Part shown: positions 1 through 9,256 of the stretch, piece by piece
How positions within the stretch are numbered: the stretch's first letter is position 1
How the letters are laid out: each line of letters opens with the position of its first letter
Assembly (NCBI GenBank): GCA_026225395.1
Contig: JAMFSR010000003.1
Coordinates: 1-64,000 of the forward strand
Direction: 5' to 3'
DNA: 64,000 bases
DNA from: Granulicella sapmiensis
Lineage (GTDB): Bacteria > Acidobacteriota > Terriglobia > Terriglobales > Acidobacteriaceae
Notes under the pieces: model-generated
Database searches by the model: none
What the model was told of the DNA's origin: nothing
What the model saw: only the letters and a program-made list of their open reading frames with translations
Made by a program: the position numbers and the translations under genes

Positions 1-1
1 G

Positions 2-328
2 GTCACCGTCGACGAGCACGACTACCAGACCAAGAAAAACATGGCGATCCGCTTCCTCAATGAAGGCGACAAGGTCAAGGCATCGCTGCGCTTCAAGGGC
101 CGCCAGATGGCGCATCGTGACCTGGGCTACAAGATCATCAACCGCCTGATCCAGGATCTCGGCGATGCTGCTGTGGTCGAGTTCATGCCCCGCATGGAAG
201 GCACCACGCTGCACGCGATTCTGGCTCCGAGCAAGAAGGCTCCTGTGCCGGTGGCGAAGCCGAAGGAAGCTGCCCCTGCGGGAGTTCCTGCGGCGGCGGT
301 TGCTGTGGCAGAGACGACGGAAGCGTAA
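2..328 (+). CDS. infC: Translation initiation factor IF-3, C-terminal part (cut by window start)
   Basis: This is the last 108 codons of IF-3, which binds the 30S subunit and controls start-codon selection. The frame is open from base 2, so the true start lies outside the window; the first ATG inside (41) is internal. The visible part is the IF-3 C-terminal domain, with the hallmark stretch FLNEGDKVKASLRFKGRQMAH. Beyond the normal end near LAPSKK it carries an alanine/proline-rich tail of about 30 residues. A strong terminator follows 18 bases after the stop. In many bacteria infC is followed by rpmI and rplT, but here hscA follows on the opposite strand. Confidence 0.93.
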   Translation, partial: VTVDEHDYQTKKNMAIRFLNEGDKVKASLRFKGRQMAHRDLGYKIINRLIQDLGDAAVVEFMPRMEGTTLHAILAPSKKAPVPVAKPKEAAPAGVPAAAVAVAETTEA

Positions 329-345
329 GTCGAGTACGAAATAAG

Positions 346-375
346 AAGGGCCGCGGAGTGATCCGCGGCCCTTTT
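346..375 (+). terminator. Rho-independent terminator of infC
   Basis: A 12-bp GC-rich inverted repeat (346-357 with 362-373), a four-base loop, and a run of T. It lies between the convergent infC and hscA genes and may serve both. Confidence 0.85.
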
Positions 376-392
376 GTTGTGCCGGTGGTGGG

Positions 393-2411
393 TTAGTCTT
401 CGGTCGATTCGCCCGGCGTGTCGGGGTTTTGCTCGATCAGGATGAGCGGATCGGCGGGCGCTTCGTCGCTGAACTGCGCGGAGGCGAAAGCGTGGGGCGC
501 CGACGTGGGGGCGCCGAGGTCGCCGCCGAGGTTGTCGCCAGCGGTGGCCATGGTTTTGCCGCCGAGCGCACCGGTGACGGCGGAGTCCATCATGAGCTCG
601 GCCATGCGGCGGGTGGCCTTATCGAGCGTGGCGATGGCGGCGCGGACGATCTTGTGGTCGTCGTCCTTGAGTGAGTTCTGCACCTCGACGATGGCGGCAG
701 TGATGGTTTCATGCTCGTCCGCAGTGAGCTGTTGCCAGACGGGGGATTTCTTGCCCTTGGCGACGGCGTCCAGGATGGTCTGGGCTTCGTTTTTGGCTTC
801 GATGAGCTGACGGGCGTTGATGTCTTCCTCGGCGTTGTCGAAGGAGTCAAGGATCATGGTTTCGACCTGCTCGTCGGTGAGGCCGTAGGTGGGTTTTACC
901 TCGATCTGTGCCTCGGTGCCGGAGCGCTGTTCGCGGGCGGATACCTGGAGGATGCCGTTGGCGTCGATGAGGAATTTCACTTCGATGCGCGGCAGACCGG
1001 CGACCATCGGCGGAATGCCTTTGAGGTCGAAGCGGGCGAGGGAGCGGCAGTCCTTGGCGAGTTCGCGCTCGCCCTGGACGACGTGGATAGCGACATTCGT
1101 TTGGCCGTCTACGCCGGTGGTGAAGTGCTCGGTGGCGCTGGCTGGGATGGTGCTGTTGCGTTGGATGATTTTGGCGACGACACCGCCGAGGGCTTCGATG
1201 CCGAGTGAGAGCGGTGTGACGTCGAGGAGTAGCAGGTCGTTGGTGGCGGCGTTCTCTGTGCCGGAAAGGATCTGTGCCTGCACGGCTGCGCCGAGGGCGA
1301 CGACTTCGTCGGGGTTGAGCTCAGTGTGGAGTTTCTTGCCGCGAGCTTCGAGGTTGAAGATGCTTGCGACGAGCGTGCGGACGGCGGGGATGCGCGTGGA
1401 GCCGCCGACCATGACGACTTCGTCGATCAGCTCGGGTGTGAGCTGCGCGTCTTTGAGGGCTTGGTTGACGGGGGCGGCGGTGCGTTCGATGACGCTTGCG
1501 ATGAGCTGCTCGAACTGCGTGCGGGTGATCTCGCGAGCGTAGATGCTGCCGTCGGGGAGGGTGAGCGCGAGGCGTGTGGAGTCGTTGGCGCTGAGGACGA
1601 TCTTGGCTTCGATGACGGCTTTGCGGAGTTGCTGGATGACCTCGGGGTTTTGCGTGACGTTGAGGTTGAGGTCGCCACGGATGTCGTCAAGAGCGACAGC
1701 GGTGAGGAGATTGTCGATGTCGTCGCCGCCGAGGTGTGTGTCGCCGCCGGTGGAGATGACTTCGAAGATGCCTTCGTGGAGCTTGAGGATGGAGATGTCG
1801 AAGGTGCCGCCGCCGAAGTCGTAGACGGCGATGATTCCGTCCTTCTGCTTGTCGAGGCCGTAGGCGAGCGCGGCTGCTGTGGGCTCGTTGACGAGGCGGA
1901 GGACGTCGAGGCCGGCGATGCGGCCGGCGTCTTTGGTGGCCTGGCGCTGAGCGTCGTTGAAGTAAGCCGGGACGGTGATGACGGCCTTGGTGACTTCGGC
2001 GCCGAAGAAGCGCTCGGCGTTTTTCTTGAGCTGGAGCAGGATGTAGGCGGAGATTTCGGGGGGGGTTAGGGTGAGGCCGCCTACGTTGAGCTTGAGGACT
2101 TCGCCGGGTTGGAGGCCTTCTGCTAACTGGAAAGGGAAGAGCTTCAACTCGGGCTCGACGTCGGTGAGGTCGCGGCCCATGAGACGCTTGACCGAGTAGA
2201 CCGCATTGGCGGAGTTGGTGAGCAGCACATTGCGTGCGGCGTTGCCGACTGAGAAGCCGGATGTCGTGTCCTGATCGAAGGCGACGACCGAGGGGACGAT
2301 GGGTGAGCCGTCTTCGCCGGGGATGACCGTGGGGGTGTCGCCCTGCATGAAGGCGATGAGAGAGTTGGTGGTGCCAAGATCGATGCCGACGACGCGCTGC
2401 TGTTCTGCCAA
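393..2411 (-). CDS. hscA: Hsp70-family Fe-S chaperone HscA (DnaK-like)
   Basis: ATP-dependent Hsp70 of 672 residues. The nucleotide-binding domain has GIDLGTTNS near residue 9, the phosphate-2 loop as [13 protein letters not shown] near 197, and the adenosine motif [12 protein letters not shown] near 328. It is followed by the substrate-binding domain. Several stretches are closer to E. coli HscA than to DnaK, such as SVKRLMGR and the [12 protein letters not shown] to LGGDD block. HscA with HscB drives cluster release from IscU; an IscU with the HscA-recognition LPPVK motif is encoded at 15334-15753. It is the last member of a dispersed isc set on this strand. A housekeeping-like DnaK role is the alternative. 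No ferredoxin gene follows it, only infC on the other strand. Confidence 0.82.
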   Translation of the reverse strand: MAEQQRVVGIDLGTTNSLIAFMQGDTPTVIPGEDGSPIVPSVVAFDQDTTSGFSVGNAARNVLLTNSANAVYSVKRLMGRDLTDVEPELKLFPFQLAEGLQPGEVLKLNVGGLTLTPPEISAYILLQLKKNAERFFGAEVTKAVITVPAYFNDAQRQATKDAGRIAGLDVLRLVNEPTAAALAYGLDKQKDGIIAVYDFGGGTFDISILKLHEGIFEVISTGGDTHLGGDDIDNLLTAVALDDIRGDLNLNVTQNPEVIQQLRKAVIEAKIVLSANDSTRLALTLPDGSIYAREITRTQFEQLIASVIERTAAPVNQALKDAQLTPELIDEVVMVGGSTRIPAVRTLVASIFNLEARGKKLHTELNPDEVVALGAAVQAQILSGTENAATNDLLLLDVTPLSLGIEALGGVVAKIIQRNSTIPASATEHFTTGVDGQTNVAIHVVQGERELAKDCRSLARFDLKGIPPMVAGLPRIEVKFLIDANGILQVSAREQRSGTEAQIEVKPTYGLTDEQVETMILDSFDNAEEDINARQLIEAKNEAQTILDAVAKGKKSPVWQQLTADEHETITAAIVEVQNSLKDDDHKIVRAAIATLDKATRRMAELMMDSAVTGALGGKTMATAGDNLGGDLGAPTSAPHAFASAQFSDEAPADPLILIEQNPDTPGESTED

Positions 2412-2519
2412 AGCTTCCTCTTCCGAAGGCGCGGGATTGCTGGAAATGCGCCTGTTTCTATTGTCCTATAGGTGGGATGCGGAGAAGGGCGTAGGGATGC
2501 GGCTGATTTGGGTCATGGG

Positions 2520-3308
2520 CTAGTGGCTGGCGATGCGGCGCTTGCGAGCTCGGGCGCGAGCGATCGTCCCGGGAACCGCCATGGCGAGCATCATGGCCCA
2601 TCCAAAGAACAAAATGCGCAGGGTGCGGGCAGTGTACTTTTCGGTGGACGACAGGCTCTGGCCGGAAAGGACAAATCCTCCGGAGTTCAGCGGCCGACCC
2701 GTCAGGGCGACGCGGATGCCGGGCTGAGGCTGCCAGGTGACGCGAAATTCTCCGCGGCTTCGGATGGTGTCGAAGATGCCGTGAGGTGGTTGCGGCCAGG
2801 TGCCGTTCAGCGTGGCGTTGCCGCCTACGGCCCGGCCTGCGCTGTCGTAGAGGCCGATGAAGAGGCCCCCGCCGTTGAGCCATGATGAGGAGGTGATTTC
2901 CTGCCGGGGCTGCGATGCCAGCTTGTCTGCGCAGGATTGGATGCGTGCGGCGACCGAGCAGTCATTGCTGTACTGGCGGGCCGCCCAGGCCGGCATGACG
3001 TCAGCGGAGCCTCGTTCGGTGCGGCGAGTGGAAACCGCCTGGAAGAGGACGAGAACGGTGTAAATGGAGAGAGCCACGATGCCGAGGACAGGACTTTTCG
3101 GCTTGGCATAATCCCAGTGGGCGCGGGGCAGAGAGCGCACGTTGTCCCAGAGAAGGGATGCGGTGAGGTGAGGGAGGTTGTGCGATTGGGCGATTTCGAG
3201 GCTGGCGGCCTCCAGCATTTCGTCGGCGTAGCGCGCGTAGAAGGACTTGGGATAGAGGCGGAGAGCGATGGCGTAGAGCTTGAGGCACAGCTTCGCGGAG
3301 GTCCTCAT
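2520..3308 (-). CDS. Membrane protein co-expressed with PadR regulator
   Basis: A 262-residue protein. Its first 55 residues (LYPKSFYARYADEMLEA and following) resemble the short permease-prefix region found at the N-terminus of acidobacterial MacB/FtsX-type permeases. Here that region stands alone, followed by one hydrophobic segment near residues 73-92, an extracytoplasmic part of about 130 residues, and a second hydrophobic segment near 232-248 with a basic tail. Its start overlaps the end of padR by four bases (ATGA), so it is translationally coupled to it. The function is unknown; the coupling suggests it is a target of the PadR repressor. Confidence 0.75.
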   Translation of the reverse strand: MRTSAKLCLKLYAIALRLYPKSFYARYADEMLEAASLEIAQSHNLPHLTASLLWDNVRSLPRAHWDYAKPKSPVLGIVALSIYTVLVLFQAVSTRRTERGSADVMPAWAARQYSNDCSVAARIQSCADKLASQPRQEITSSSWLNGGGLFIGLYDSAGRAVGGNATLNGTWPQPPHGIFDTIRSRGEFRVTWQPQPGIRVALTGRPLNSGGFVLSGQSLSSTEKYTARTLRILFFGWAMMLAMAVPGTIARARARKRRIASH

Positions 3309-3655
3309 GCGCGGGCTCCGGCGGTGCGGCCCGTCAGCGGTTTCACGCCCTTGCGGCGGGCGAAGGCCGCGGCTTGTTCGAGGCGGGCGGTTTCGGCGGC
3401 GAGAGTTTGACGGCCTGAGGGGGTGAGGCGGTAGTAGCGGCGGCGTTCATCGTCGGTGAGGCCGGTTTCTTCGACCAGGCCCGCGGTAAGAAGACGGTCC
3501 AGCGAACCGTATAGCGTACCCGGACCCATCGGCGTGTGCTCGCGAGCCTCCTGCATGATGGCGTAACCGTGCTTCTCGCCGTCAGCCAGTGCCAGCAGGA
3601 TAGCGAAGACGGCTGGTGTGAGAGGGATGTGGTCTTTGAGGATGGAAGCGGCCAT
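3305..3655 (-). CDS. PadR family transcriptional regulator
   Basis: A 116-residue winged-helix repressor. The PadR domain spans about residues 8-90 and includes ILLALADGEKHGYAIMQE, the recognition helix region GPGTLYGSLDRLL, and the wing DDERRRYYRLT. It is the first gene of a two-gene operon with the membrane protein at 2520-3308. The promoter in front of it lies inside a near-perfect palindrome, so it is probably autoregulated. The predicted transcription start falls at or within two bases of the ATG at 3655. Confidence 0.9.
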   Translation of the reverse strand: MAASILKDHIPLTPAVFAILLALADGEKHGYAIMQEAREHTPMGPGTLYGSLDRLLTAGLVEETGLTDDERRRYYRLTPSGRQTLAAETARLEQAAAFARRKGVKPLTGRTAGARA

Positions 3656-3691
3656 GCAGAGACAATATATCCGTCACGGATGTATTGTCAA
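3656..3691 (-). promoter_or_regulatory. padR promoter overlapping a 29-bp palindromic operator
   Basis: Read on the minus strand there is TTGACA (3691-3686), a 16-base spacer, and TATATT (3669-3664), then eight bases to the padR ATG. The same DNA forms an inverted repeat with 14-base arms (3661-3674 and 3676-3689) around one central base, with one mismatch. A further half-site-like ACGGATAT follows at 3691-3698. A bound PadR dimer would cover the -10 and most of the spacer. There is no room for a Shine-Dalgarno sequence in the transcript. Confidence 0.75.
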
Positions 3692-3732
3692 CGGATATTG
3701 CGGCAAAGGATGACGGGATATGCACGAGCAAG

Positions 3733-3758
3733 CCCGGGTCCGAGAATCCGGACCCGGG
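3733..3758. terminator. GC-rich inverted repeat, possible terminator
   Basis: Perfect 10-bp arms (3733-3742 and 3749-3758) with a six-base loop, between the padR promoter and the 3' end of the aldo/keto reductase gene. No clear T run follows on either strand, so the terminator call is weak. Confidence 0.4.
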
Positions 3759-3792
3759 TACTCGTTTGTGGAACGACAGTACGGGTCTGCGG

Positions 3793-4854
3793 CTATTTCT
3801 TTGTTGCGGGGATGCCCGGGCGGGCTACCTTTGGGTCGATGCGGTTGGCGCTCTGGAAGGGCAGCATCCAGCCGGGGTACTCAGGTGGGAGGGTGCTGAC
3901 TTCGTCGAGCTGTTTGAGCTCGTCGGGCGTGAGCTTCAGATCGACCGCGGCGATGTTGTCTGTGAGCTGGTCCATGCGCTTGGCGCCGATGATGATCGAC
4001 GTGACGACGGGCTTGGCGAGTAACCAGGAGAGCGAGACGCGAGCAGCGGAGCAGTTGTGGGCCTTGGCGATGGGCGCGATGACGTCGAGGATGCGCCAGG
4101 CGCGTTCCTTGTCGACCAGCGGGAAGTCGAACTCGGAGCGGCGGGAGTCGGCGGGCTTCTGATTTTCGCGGCTGAACTTGCCGGAGAGCAGGCCGCCGGC
4201 AAGCGGGCTCCAGACGAGCAGGCCGGTCTTTTCGGCTTCGAGCAGAGGGACGATTTCGCGCTCGAGATCGCGGCCGGCTATGGAGTAGTAGGCCTGCAGG
4301 GTGTCGAAGCGGGCGATGTTCTGGAACTTCGAGATGGTGAGGGCCTTCGCTATCTTCCACGCCTGCCAGTTGGAGACGCCGATGTAGCGGACTTTGCCGG
4401 AACGCACGAGCGTGTCGAGGGCGTTGAGGGTTTCTTCGACGGGTGTGAGGATGTCGTTGCCGTGGATTTGGTAGAGGTCGATGTGGTCGGTCTGGAGGCG
4501 CTTGAGGCTGGCGTCAACGGCGTCCATGATGTGGCCGCGGGAGGCGCCGACGTCGTTGCGTCCGGGGCCGGTGCGGCTGTAGACCTTGGTGGCGATGACG
4601 ACGTCTTTGCGGGCGATGTTGAGGTTTCTGAGCGACTGGCCGAAGGTCTTTTCGGATTCGCCTTCGGAGTAGACATCGGCGGTGTCGAAGAAGTTGATGC
4701 CGGCGTCGATGGAGCCCTTGATGAGGTCGTCGGCTCCTGCCTGATCGACCTTGCCGATGGCCTGGAACATGCCGGTGCCGCCGTGGAAGGTCATGGTGCC
4801 GAAACAGAGAGTAGAGACGAGAAGACCGGTGTTGCCGAGTGTTTTGTATTCCAT
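3793..4854 (-). CDS. Aldo/keto reductase
   Basis: A 353-residue NAD(P)H-dependent oxidoreductase with an (alpha/beta)8 barrel. The catalytic tetrad can be read as Asp and Tyr in FFDTADVYSEGESE, Lys in VIATKVYS and His in LYQIHGND. The C-terminal cofactor region is SIIIGAKRMDQLTDN. The N-terminus MEYKTLGNTGLLVSTLCFGTM is typical of the YajO/YhdN-like branch. Its natural substrate cannot be told from sequence. It appears to be transcribed alone. Confidence 0.92.
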   Translation of the reverse strand: MEYKTLGNTGLLVSTLCFGTMTFHGGTGMFQAIGKVDQAGADDLIKGSIDAGINFFDTADVYSEGESEKTFGQSLRNLNIARKDVVIATKVYSRTGPGRNDVGASRGHIMDAVDASLKRLQTDHIDLYQIHGNDILTPVEETLNALDTLVRSGKVRYIGVSNWQAWKIAKALTISKFQNIARFDTLQAYYSIAGRDLEREIVPLLEAEKTGLLVWSPLAGGLLSGKFSRENQKPADSRRSEFDFPLVDKERAWRILDVIAPIAKAHNCSAARVSLSWLLAKPVVTSIIIGAKRMDQLTDNIAAVDLKLTPDELKQLDEVSTLPPEYPGWMLPFQSANRIDPKVARPGIPATKK

Positions 4855-4952
4855 GGAACGGCTGATCCTTTGCCGAGAGTTCGGCGATGAGGATTGGATG
4901 CGGAGGGTGAGGGTTGGTGGCAGAAAGGGATGAAGCAGTTGACTCGCAGCGT

Positions 4953-5744
4953 TCAGTTTTCCGTAGGCTGTTCCACGTGGTCGACCACCAGAGTCTCTAC
5001 CGGCCCCTTTGCGGGTTGCAGCTTTAATCCAAGCTGCTCCTCGATCGCTGTAAAGAGATTCGGTGGAGCGTCAGCCGCACTGTTATCGGCGGCCCCGTTC
5101 ACGACATTATCCGCAGTCCATTGCAGTCGAAAATCGTATCGACCCGTGAGGCCCGTCTTGTCGATTACCGTGCGATCCAGTGGGAAAGACAGGTTTCCCG
5201 CCAGATCCGATAGAGTCACTCCTGTGGCAGTCATATCCGTATTGTGTACATTCATGTTTCCGGGAGCTGTCGAATCGGCCGCAACTGCGCTGGCCGTGAG
5301 CTTCGGGCCGTCTTTTGCGACCACCAGCTCGTATACAGGAAGCGTCTTGAGATCGATATGGGTCTTGAGATGAAAGCGATCGATAAGGATGGCGGCAATC
5401 ATCGCCTGCCGCTGCTCGCGCGAAAGATGGCTCACGACCTTCATGTCCGGATCAGTCACCTTGGCGGAAACGTCGTACCGCAATGAATCGGCCCATGCGG
5501 GCAGGCCAAACATCAGCCCTTCGCGAATCCCAAACGCATTGACCAGCAAATGTTTGAGTGGCACGTTCGTCGCGCGAAATGTGGTGTCATCCATATCCAC
5601 GTGAGTGCCACGCCCAAGGCCATTGTTCAGCTTGATCACAACAGCGTCATAGGCCGGCATAGGAGGAGTGAGCTGTTGGGCTGCACCGTTCCTACAGCAA
5701 CCCAGAGAGGCAACCAGCGTGAGGGAAAGCAAGAACTTCGCCAT
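4953..5744 (-). CDS. TIGR03435 family (DUF3738) secreted protein
   Basis: A 263-residue protein of the soil-acidobacterial TIGR03435 family, which is often present in many copies per genome and has no known function. The start at 5744 is preferred because AAGG precedes it by five bases; an upstream in-frame ATG exists at 5762. The N-terminus is a signal peptide ending near LVASLGCC, possibly lipoprotein-like. Family features visible are the YDAVVIKLNNG start, FRATNVPLKHLLVNAFGI, a central LSREQRQAMIAAILIDRFHLK, and the FDFRL-like block YDFRLQWT followed by LFTAIEEQLGLKL. Confidence 0.88.
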   Translation of the reverse strand: MAKFLLSLTLVASLGCCRNGAAQQLTPPMPAYDAVVIKLNNGLGRGTHVDMDDTTFRATNVPLKHLLVNAFGIREGLMFGLPAWADSLRYDVSAKVTDPDMKVVSHLSREQRQAMIAAILIDRFHLKTHIDLKTLPVYELVVAKDGPKLTASAVAADSTAPGNMNVHNTDMTATGVTLSDLAGNLSFPLDRTVIDKTGLTGRYDFRLQWTADNVVNGAADNSAADAPPNLFTAIEEQLGLKLQPAKGPVETLVVDHVEQPTEN

Positions 5745-5814
5745 ACCGACCTTACGCTGCAAAGAATCAGAAAGTTCCTGCCAGCAAGTGCAAGCGTTCA
5801 GTTTCGCGAAGTTG

Positions 5815-6777
5815 TTATGGGAGGAAGACCAGCCGAGTTGCCTGGTCTTTCTCGTTCCAGAGCGCGTTGACCTCGGAGAGCGGTGCGGTCTTCAGGCTGA
5901 ACTCGAAGGGCGACTGCGCGCATTCGTTGAAGAACTCGGCGACGGCTTTGAGGATCTGGTCAAGCGAAGCAGAGCCGAAGCCCGAGCCGAGCAGTTCCAG
6001 ACCGGAGCTGCGGAGTGTAGCGGCGGCTATGGAGATAGTAGGACCGGCGGTCGAGCCGATGTTGATATAGCGGACGCGGCCGTCGCTGTTTGTAAGGCCC
6101 TTTTGTGCGATCGCGCCGATGAGGGTCTCAGCGGGTGAGCCCCAGATGTAGTCGAGCACGATGTCTATGCCGTGGTCCTTGATGAGGTTGCGAAAGGTAG
6201 CGGTGAGGGCCTCGTGCGACTGGTCGAGCGAGATGACGGTGTCTGCGCCGAGAGAGCTGAGTTTCGCGAGTGCTTCCGGGTTGCGGCCGACGGCGGCGAT
6301 ATGCCGCGCGCCGCGGCGCTTTGCGATCTGGACGGCGAGCTGACCGGAGGTTCCGGTGGCGCCGAGGATCAGGACGCTTTCGCCCGCGACAAACTTAGCG
6401 CGTGCGCTGAGAGCGACCCAGGAAGACATCGCGGGGTTGGCGATGGCGGCGGCAAGCTCGCTGGGTAGGCCGTCGGGGAGCGGGACGATCATCTGGCCAC
6501 GGATGACGGTCTGCTCGCACATGGTGCCGTAGGGGAAGCGTGCGCCGCCGAAGTAAACGCGGGAGCCGTCAGCGAGCAGGCCGACGCCGTCGACGCCGGG
6601 GATGAATGGGAGCTCACCGTTCGAGCCGTAGTGCGTGCCGTTGGCGAGGGATTTGACGATCTGGTGGAGGGCGGCAGCCTTGACGGTGATGAGCTGTTCG
6701 CCTTCCTTCGCGATGGGCGCGTCGAAGGTTGTGTAGATGGGTGGGGCGGTGAAGGATTGGACGAGTGCGGCGTTCAT
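5815..6777 (-). CDS. Zinc-independent MDR-family NADPH oxidoreductase (quinone oxidoreductase-like)
   Basis: A 320-residue medium-chain dehydrogenase/reductase. The N-terminal GroES-like domain includes FIPGVDGVGLLADGSRVYF, and the Rossmann fold carries LILGATGTSGQLAVQIAKRRGA, with cofactor contact near AVGRNPEAL. No cysteine/histidine set for structural or catalytic zinc is present, which points to the quinone oxidoreductase/zeta-crystallin branch. It stands alone between the DsbD-N-like gene and the TIGR03435 gene. Confidence 0.87.
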   Translation of the reverse strand: MNAALVQSFTAPPIYTTFDAPIAKEGEQLITVKAAALHQIVKSLANGTHYGSNGELPFIPGVDGVGLLADGSRVYFGGARFPYGTMCEQTVIRGQMIVPLPDGLPSELAAAIANPAMSSWVALSARAKFVAGESVLILGATGTSGQLAVQIAKRRGARHIAAVGRNPEALAKLSSLGADTVISLDQSHEALTATFRNLIKDHGIDIVLDYIWGSPAETLIGAIAQKGLTNSDGRVRYINIGSTAGPTISIAAATLRSSGLELLGSGFGSASLDQILKAVAEFFNECAQSPFEFSLKTAPLSEVNALWNEKDQATRLVFLP

Positions 6778-6819
6778 AGTTCCAAAGTGTACCTCTGATG
6801 GAGCGAAGAAGTTTGTGCG

Positions 6820-7299
6820 CTAGCGGGTGACGTTGAGCGGTACTTCGACGGTATCGGTGTGGGGCGGCAGGCAGACCTGGTCGTTGCAGGACTGGAAGCG
6901 GATGAGGACGTGCAGCGGGTTAGTGCCAGGCTTGGCAGAGGGGTCGACGCGGAGATGCAGGGTGAAGTCGACCGAGGAGCGGAAGAAGCCGGTGCGCAGA
7001 TGGAAAAGCGGATCGTCGATGACGATGGGCTTGCTTTCGTCGACGCTCAGCAAATCGGCCGGGTCGCCTTCGGTGAGGCCGACGACGGTGGCGATGGGAC
7101 CGCCATCGGGCTCTTCGAGCGCATAGAGATGCCAGCCCGGATCGATCTGTCCGGAGACGGTGATGGCGATTTTTGTGTTTGCTTTTGCAGCAACTGGAAG
7201 AGCCTTGACGTGCCACTGCGCGGGAGACTTTGGTGCGGCGTAGGCGGTTGCGGAGAAAAGAAGGAGCGCGGCGGCGTAGCGGCGGGGTGTCGGGATCAT
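6820..7299 (-). CDS. DsbD N-terminal-domain-like periplasmic protein
   Basis: A 159-residue secreted protein with a signal peptide ending about AAPKSP and a single immunoglobulin-like DsbD-alpha domain. The redox cysteines of that domain are visible as CNDQVCLPP close to the C-terminus. The DsbD membrane and thioredoxin domains are missing, so it is a stand-alone alpha domain. It overlaps the preceding thioredoxin-like gene by four bases (ATGA), which suggests the two act together in periplasmic thiol chemistry. Confidence 0.85.
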   Translation of the reverse strand: MIPTPRRYAAALLLFSATAYAAPKSPAQWHVKALPVAAKANTKIAITVSGQIDPGWHLYALEEPDGGPIATVVGLTEGDPADLLSVDESKPIVIDDPLFHLRTGFFRSSVDFTLHLRVDPSAKPGTNPLHVLIRFQSCNDQVCLPPHTDTVEVPLNVTR

Positions 7300-9098
7300 T
7301 CTGATTCTCCGGTGCTCTTTGCGGGAGCGAGTGAGACGAAGGCGGCTTGCAGGACGCGATGGTCTGCGGTGTTCTCAACCCAGGCAACAACCTTCAGGTG
7401 AGCAGGGTTGATGGTGGTGTCCTTGGCGAGGAAGTGGGTGTTCTCGAAGCGCTCGTTGTGCTTCTCATAGCCATCGAGATAGATACTGAGTTGCTTGCCG
7501 ATCTCCGTGGGCTGGAAGGCGGCATCGAGCGTGGCGGATGAGTTCGATGTGAGCGCGAAGCCTTCGCCTGCGGGCTTTGCGAGAGCGCGAACGACCATGC
7601 GGTGGAAGCGAATGCCGTTCTCGCCGGCGTAGCGCACTTCATCTTCGACGAGGGCGAAGTTGAGCGTGAGAGAAGGAGCGGCGAGTGGCAGTGGGGTAAC
7701 GGCAGCGGGTGCAGGCGCGGTTGTGGCAACGGCTTTCGCGTCAGGCTTTGGAGGTGCGGGTGGAGGAACGGGAAGGACGGCGATTTCTTTCTGGAGTTGC
7801 TCGTCTCCAGCCAGCGTTACGTGCGCCTGTGCGGTGACACTGCCCTCAGGAGTGAGAGCGGCTGTTAGCTGAAGCTCCACGCCACTGGGTCGGGCAGCAT
7901 CGGCGTCGAGGGTTTTTGTCACGTCTTTGTAGAGCTCTTCGCTATCATTGCGGTCGCCGCCCGCGGCTTCGAGAACCTGTCCGTCGATGGCGAAGTTGGG
8001 CGTGTGAATGACGCCATACTGCGTGGCGCGGGCCAGCGAGTCAGGGTTGGCCAGCGGGTCGGGCAGCGGGATGTGTTGATCGAAGGCCAGGGTCACGAGC
8101 TCCGTGCGAGGGAAGGCTTCGAGCATGGCCTCCATCGCAAGATCGGCGCCTACGCAGGGTTCGCATCCGGAGCCGGTGAATAGCTCGACGAGAACGGTAT
8201 GGCCGTTGGCCGGCGGAGTGTGCGGCGCGGGCTTGAAAGGCGGCGGAAATAGCTGGGCGTAGCGCGCGTCCTGGTCGGCCTGGAAGTTGGCGTCGCTGCC
8301 GTTATGCGCGTCGCGATAGAGGGCGAGCGTCTTCTGCTGCAGCACGGGGCGAAGTCCACCGTAGAGCTGTGCGCGTTCGAAGGCGTCGAGGGCGTCGGCG
8401 TCGCGGTGATCGGCGAGGGCGATCTCGCCGCGGATGGAGTTGGTGTCGTCAACGGCGGGGTCTGTGGCGAAGGCCAGTTCCGCGAACTTGCTGGCCTCGC
8501 TGAGATTGCCCTGATGGAAGGCGACTTCGGCGACGATGCTGAGGCCTTCGGACTTCTCCTGCACGAAGTGCGCATGCACTTCAGCAGAGGAGGGAAGTGG
8601 GAGCTTGGCCTCGCTGTAGGAGGCGTCAATCTCCTTGGCGAAGGAACGTTCCTGCAAGTCGTCGTTGGCCTGTTTGGCGAGTTTGGCGGCGAGCGTAAGG
8701 TCGATGCCGTTGGGCCCGGCTTCAGCGAGCTTCTGGGCGACGCTCTGTTCTTCGTTAATGTGGGAGTTGCTCTTGCTGGTTCCTTTGACGAGCAGTGTGG
8801 CCTGGGAGTCGATTTCGGCGGCGCGGTCGGGGAAGTAAGCGAGCAGGAGATCGAGGATGGCATTCTCGGCGCGTGAGGCGCTGTTGCTCTTTGGGTAGTC
8901 GATGAGGAACTGGCGCATGGCCGCCAGGCGCGCTGCGGGATCGAGCTGGGCGCGAGCGGAGGTGTAGGCGCGGCGATCGGCGGGAAGCTGCATCTTGGGT
9001 GCGGTTTGCTGCGCGGGTGCGGCGGCCTGCTGTGCGAAAGCGCCGGCGACAGCCGCCGAAAGCGTGAGGATCGTAAGAGTGCGAAACGGGATGATCAG
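7296..9098 (-). CDS. Secreted TPR-like protein with thioredoxin-fold (CEPC) domain
   Basis: From the first ATG (8993) the product has 565 residues but begins mid-domain with no signal sequence. The frame is open upstream, and a CTG at 9098 follows GGAGGAAG with good spacing. It adds 35 residues that form a convincing signal peptide (LTILTLSAAVAGAFAQ), so CTG is proposed as the start. Counting from CTG, residues 40-285 are helical and repeat-like. Residues about 300-400 form a thioredoxin-like domain with GSGCEPC and a cis-Pro loop (VIHTPNFAIDG). The C-terminal part is beta-rich and includes a proline/alanine linker. The downstream DsbD-alpha-like gene overlaps it by four bases. Confidence 0.78.
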   Translation of the reverse strand: MIIPFRTLTILTLSAAVAGAFAQQAAAPAQQTAPKMQLPADRRAYTSARAQLDPAARLAAMRQFLIDYPKSNSASRAENAILDLLLAYFPDRAAEIDSQATLLVKGTSKSNSHINEEQSVAQKLAEAGPNGIDLTLAAKLAKQANDDLQERSFAKEIDASYSEAKLPLPSSAEVHAHFVQEKSEGLSIVAEVAFHQGNLSEASKFAELAFATDPAVDDTNSIRGEIALADHRDADALDAFERAQLYGGLRPVLQQKTLALYRDAHNGSDANFQADQDARYAQLFPPPFKPAPHTPPANGHTVLVELFTGSGCEPCVGADLAMEAMLEAFPRTELVTLAFDQHIPLPDPLANPDSLARATQYGVIHTPNFAIDGQVLEAAGGDRNDSEELYKDVTKTLDADAARPSGVELQLTAALTPEGSVTAQAHVTLAGDEQLQKEIAVLPVPPPAPPKPDAKAVATTAPAPAAVTPLPLAAPSLTLNFALVEDEVRYAGENGIRFHRMVVRALAKPAGEGFALTSNSSATLDAAFQPTEIGKQLSIYLDGYEKHNERFENTHFLAKDTTINPAHLKVVAWVENTADHRVLQAAFVSLAPAKSTGESE

Positions 9099-9256
9099 GA
9101 CTTCCTCCAGAAACGGCGAGTGCGGCGACGGGGTTCGTATGTCTATCCAGTTTAGGCGGCGACGGCGCGAGTTTACATGTTGTTGCGGGAAATTCGTAGG
9201 CGAGGCTCTTGTGCAGATGCGCGTTCGAGCGCGATGATTCTTGTGAGGAGAGCGTC

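Noticed and set aside
393-2411. Plain DnaK rather than HscA
   Set aside because: Conserved stretches match HscA better, no DnaJ or GrpE neighbours are present, and HscB and an LPPVK-bearing IscU lie nearby. The choice is not certain.
4057-4890. A 277-codon plus-strand frame
   Set aside because: It lies inside the aldo/keto reductase gene in an antisense frame and has no recognisable fold.
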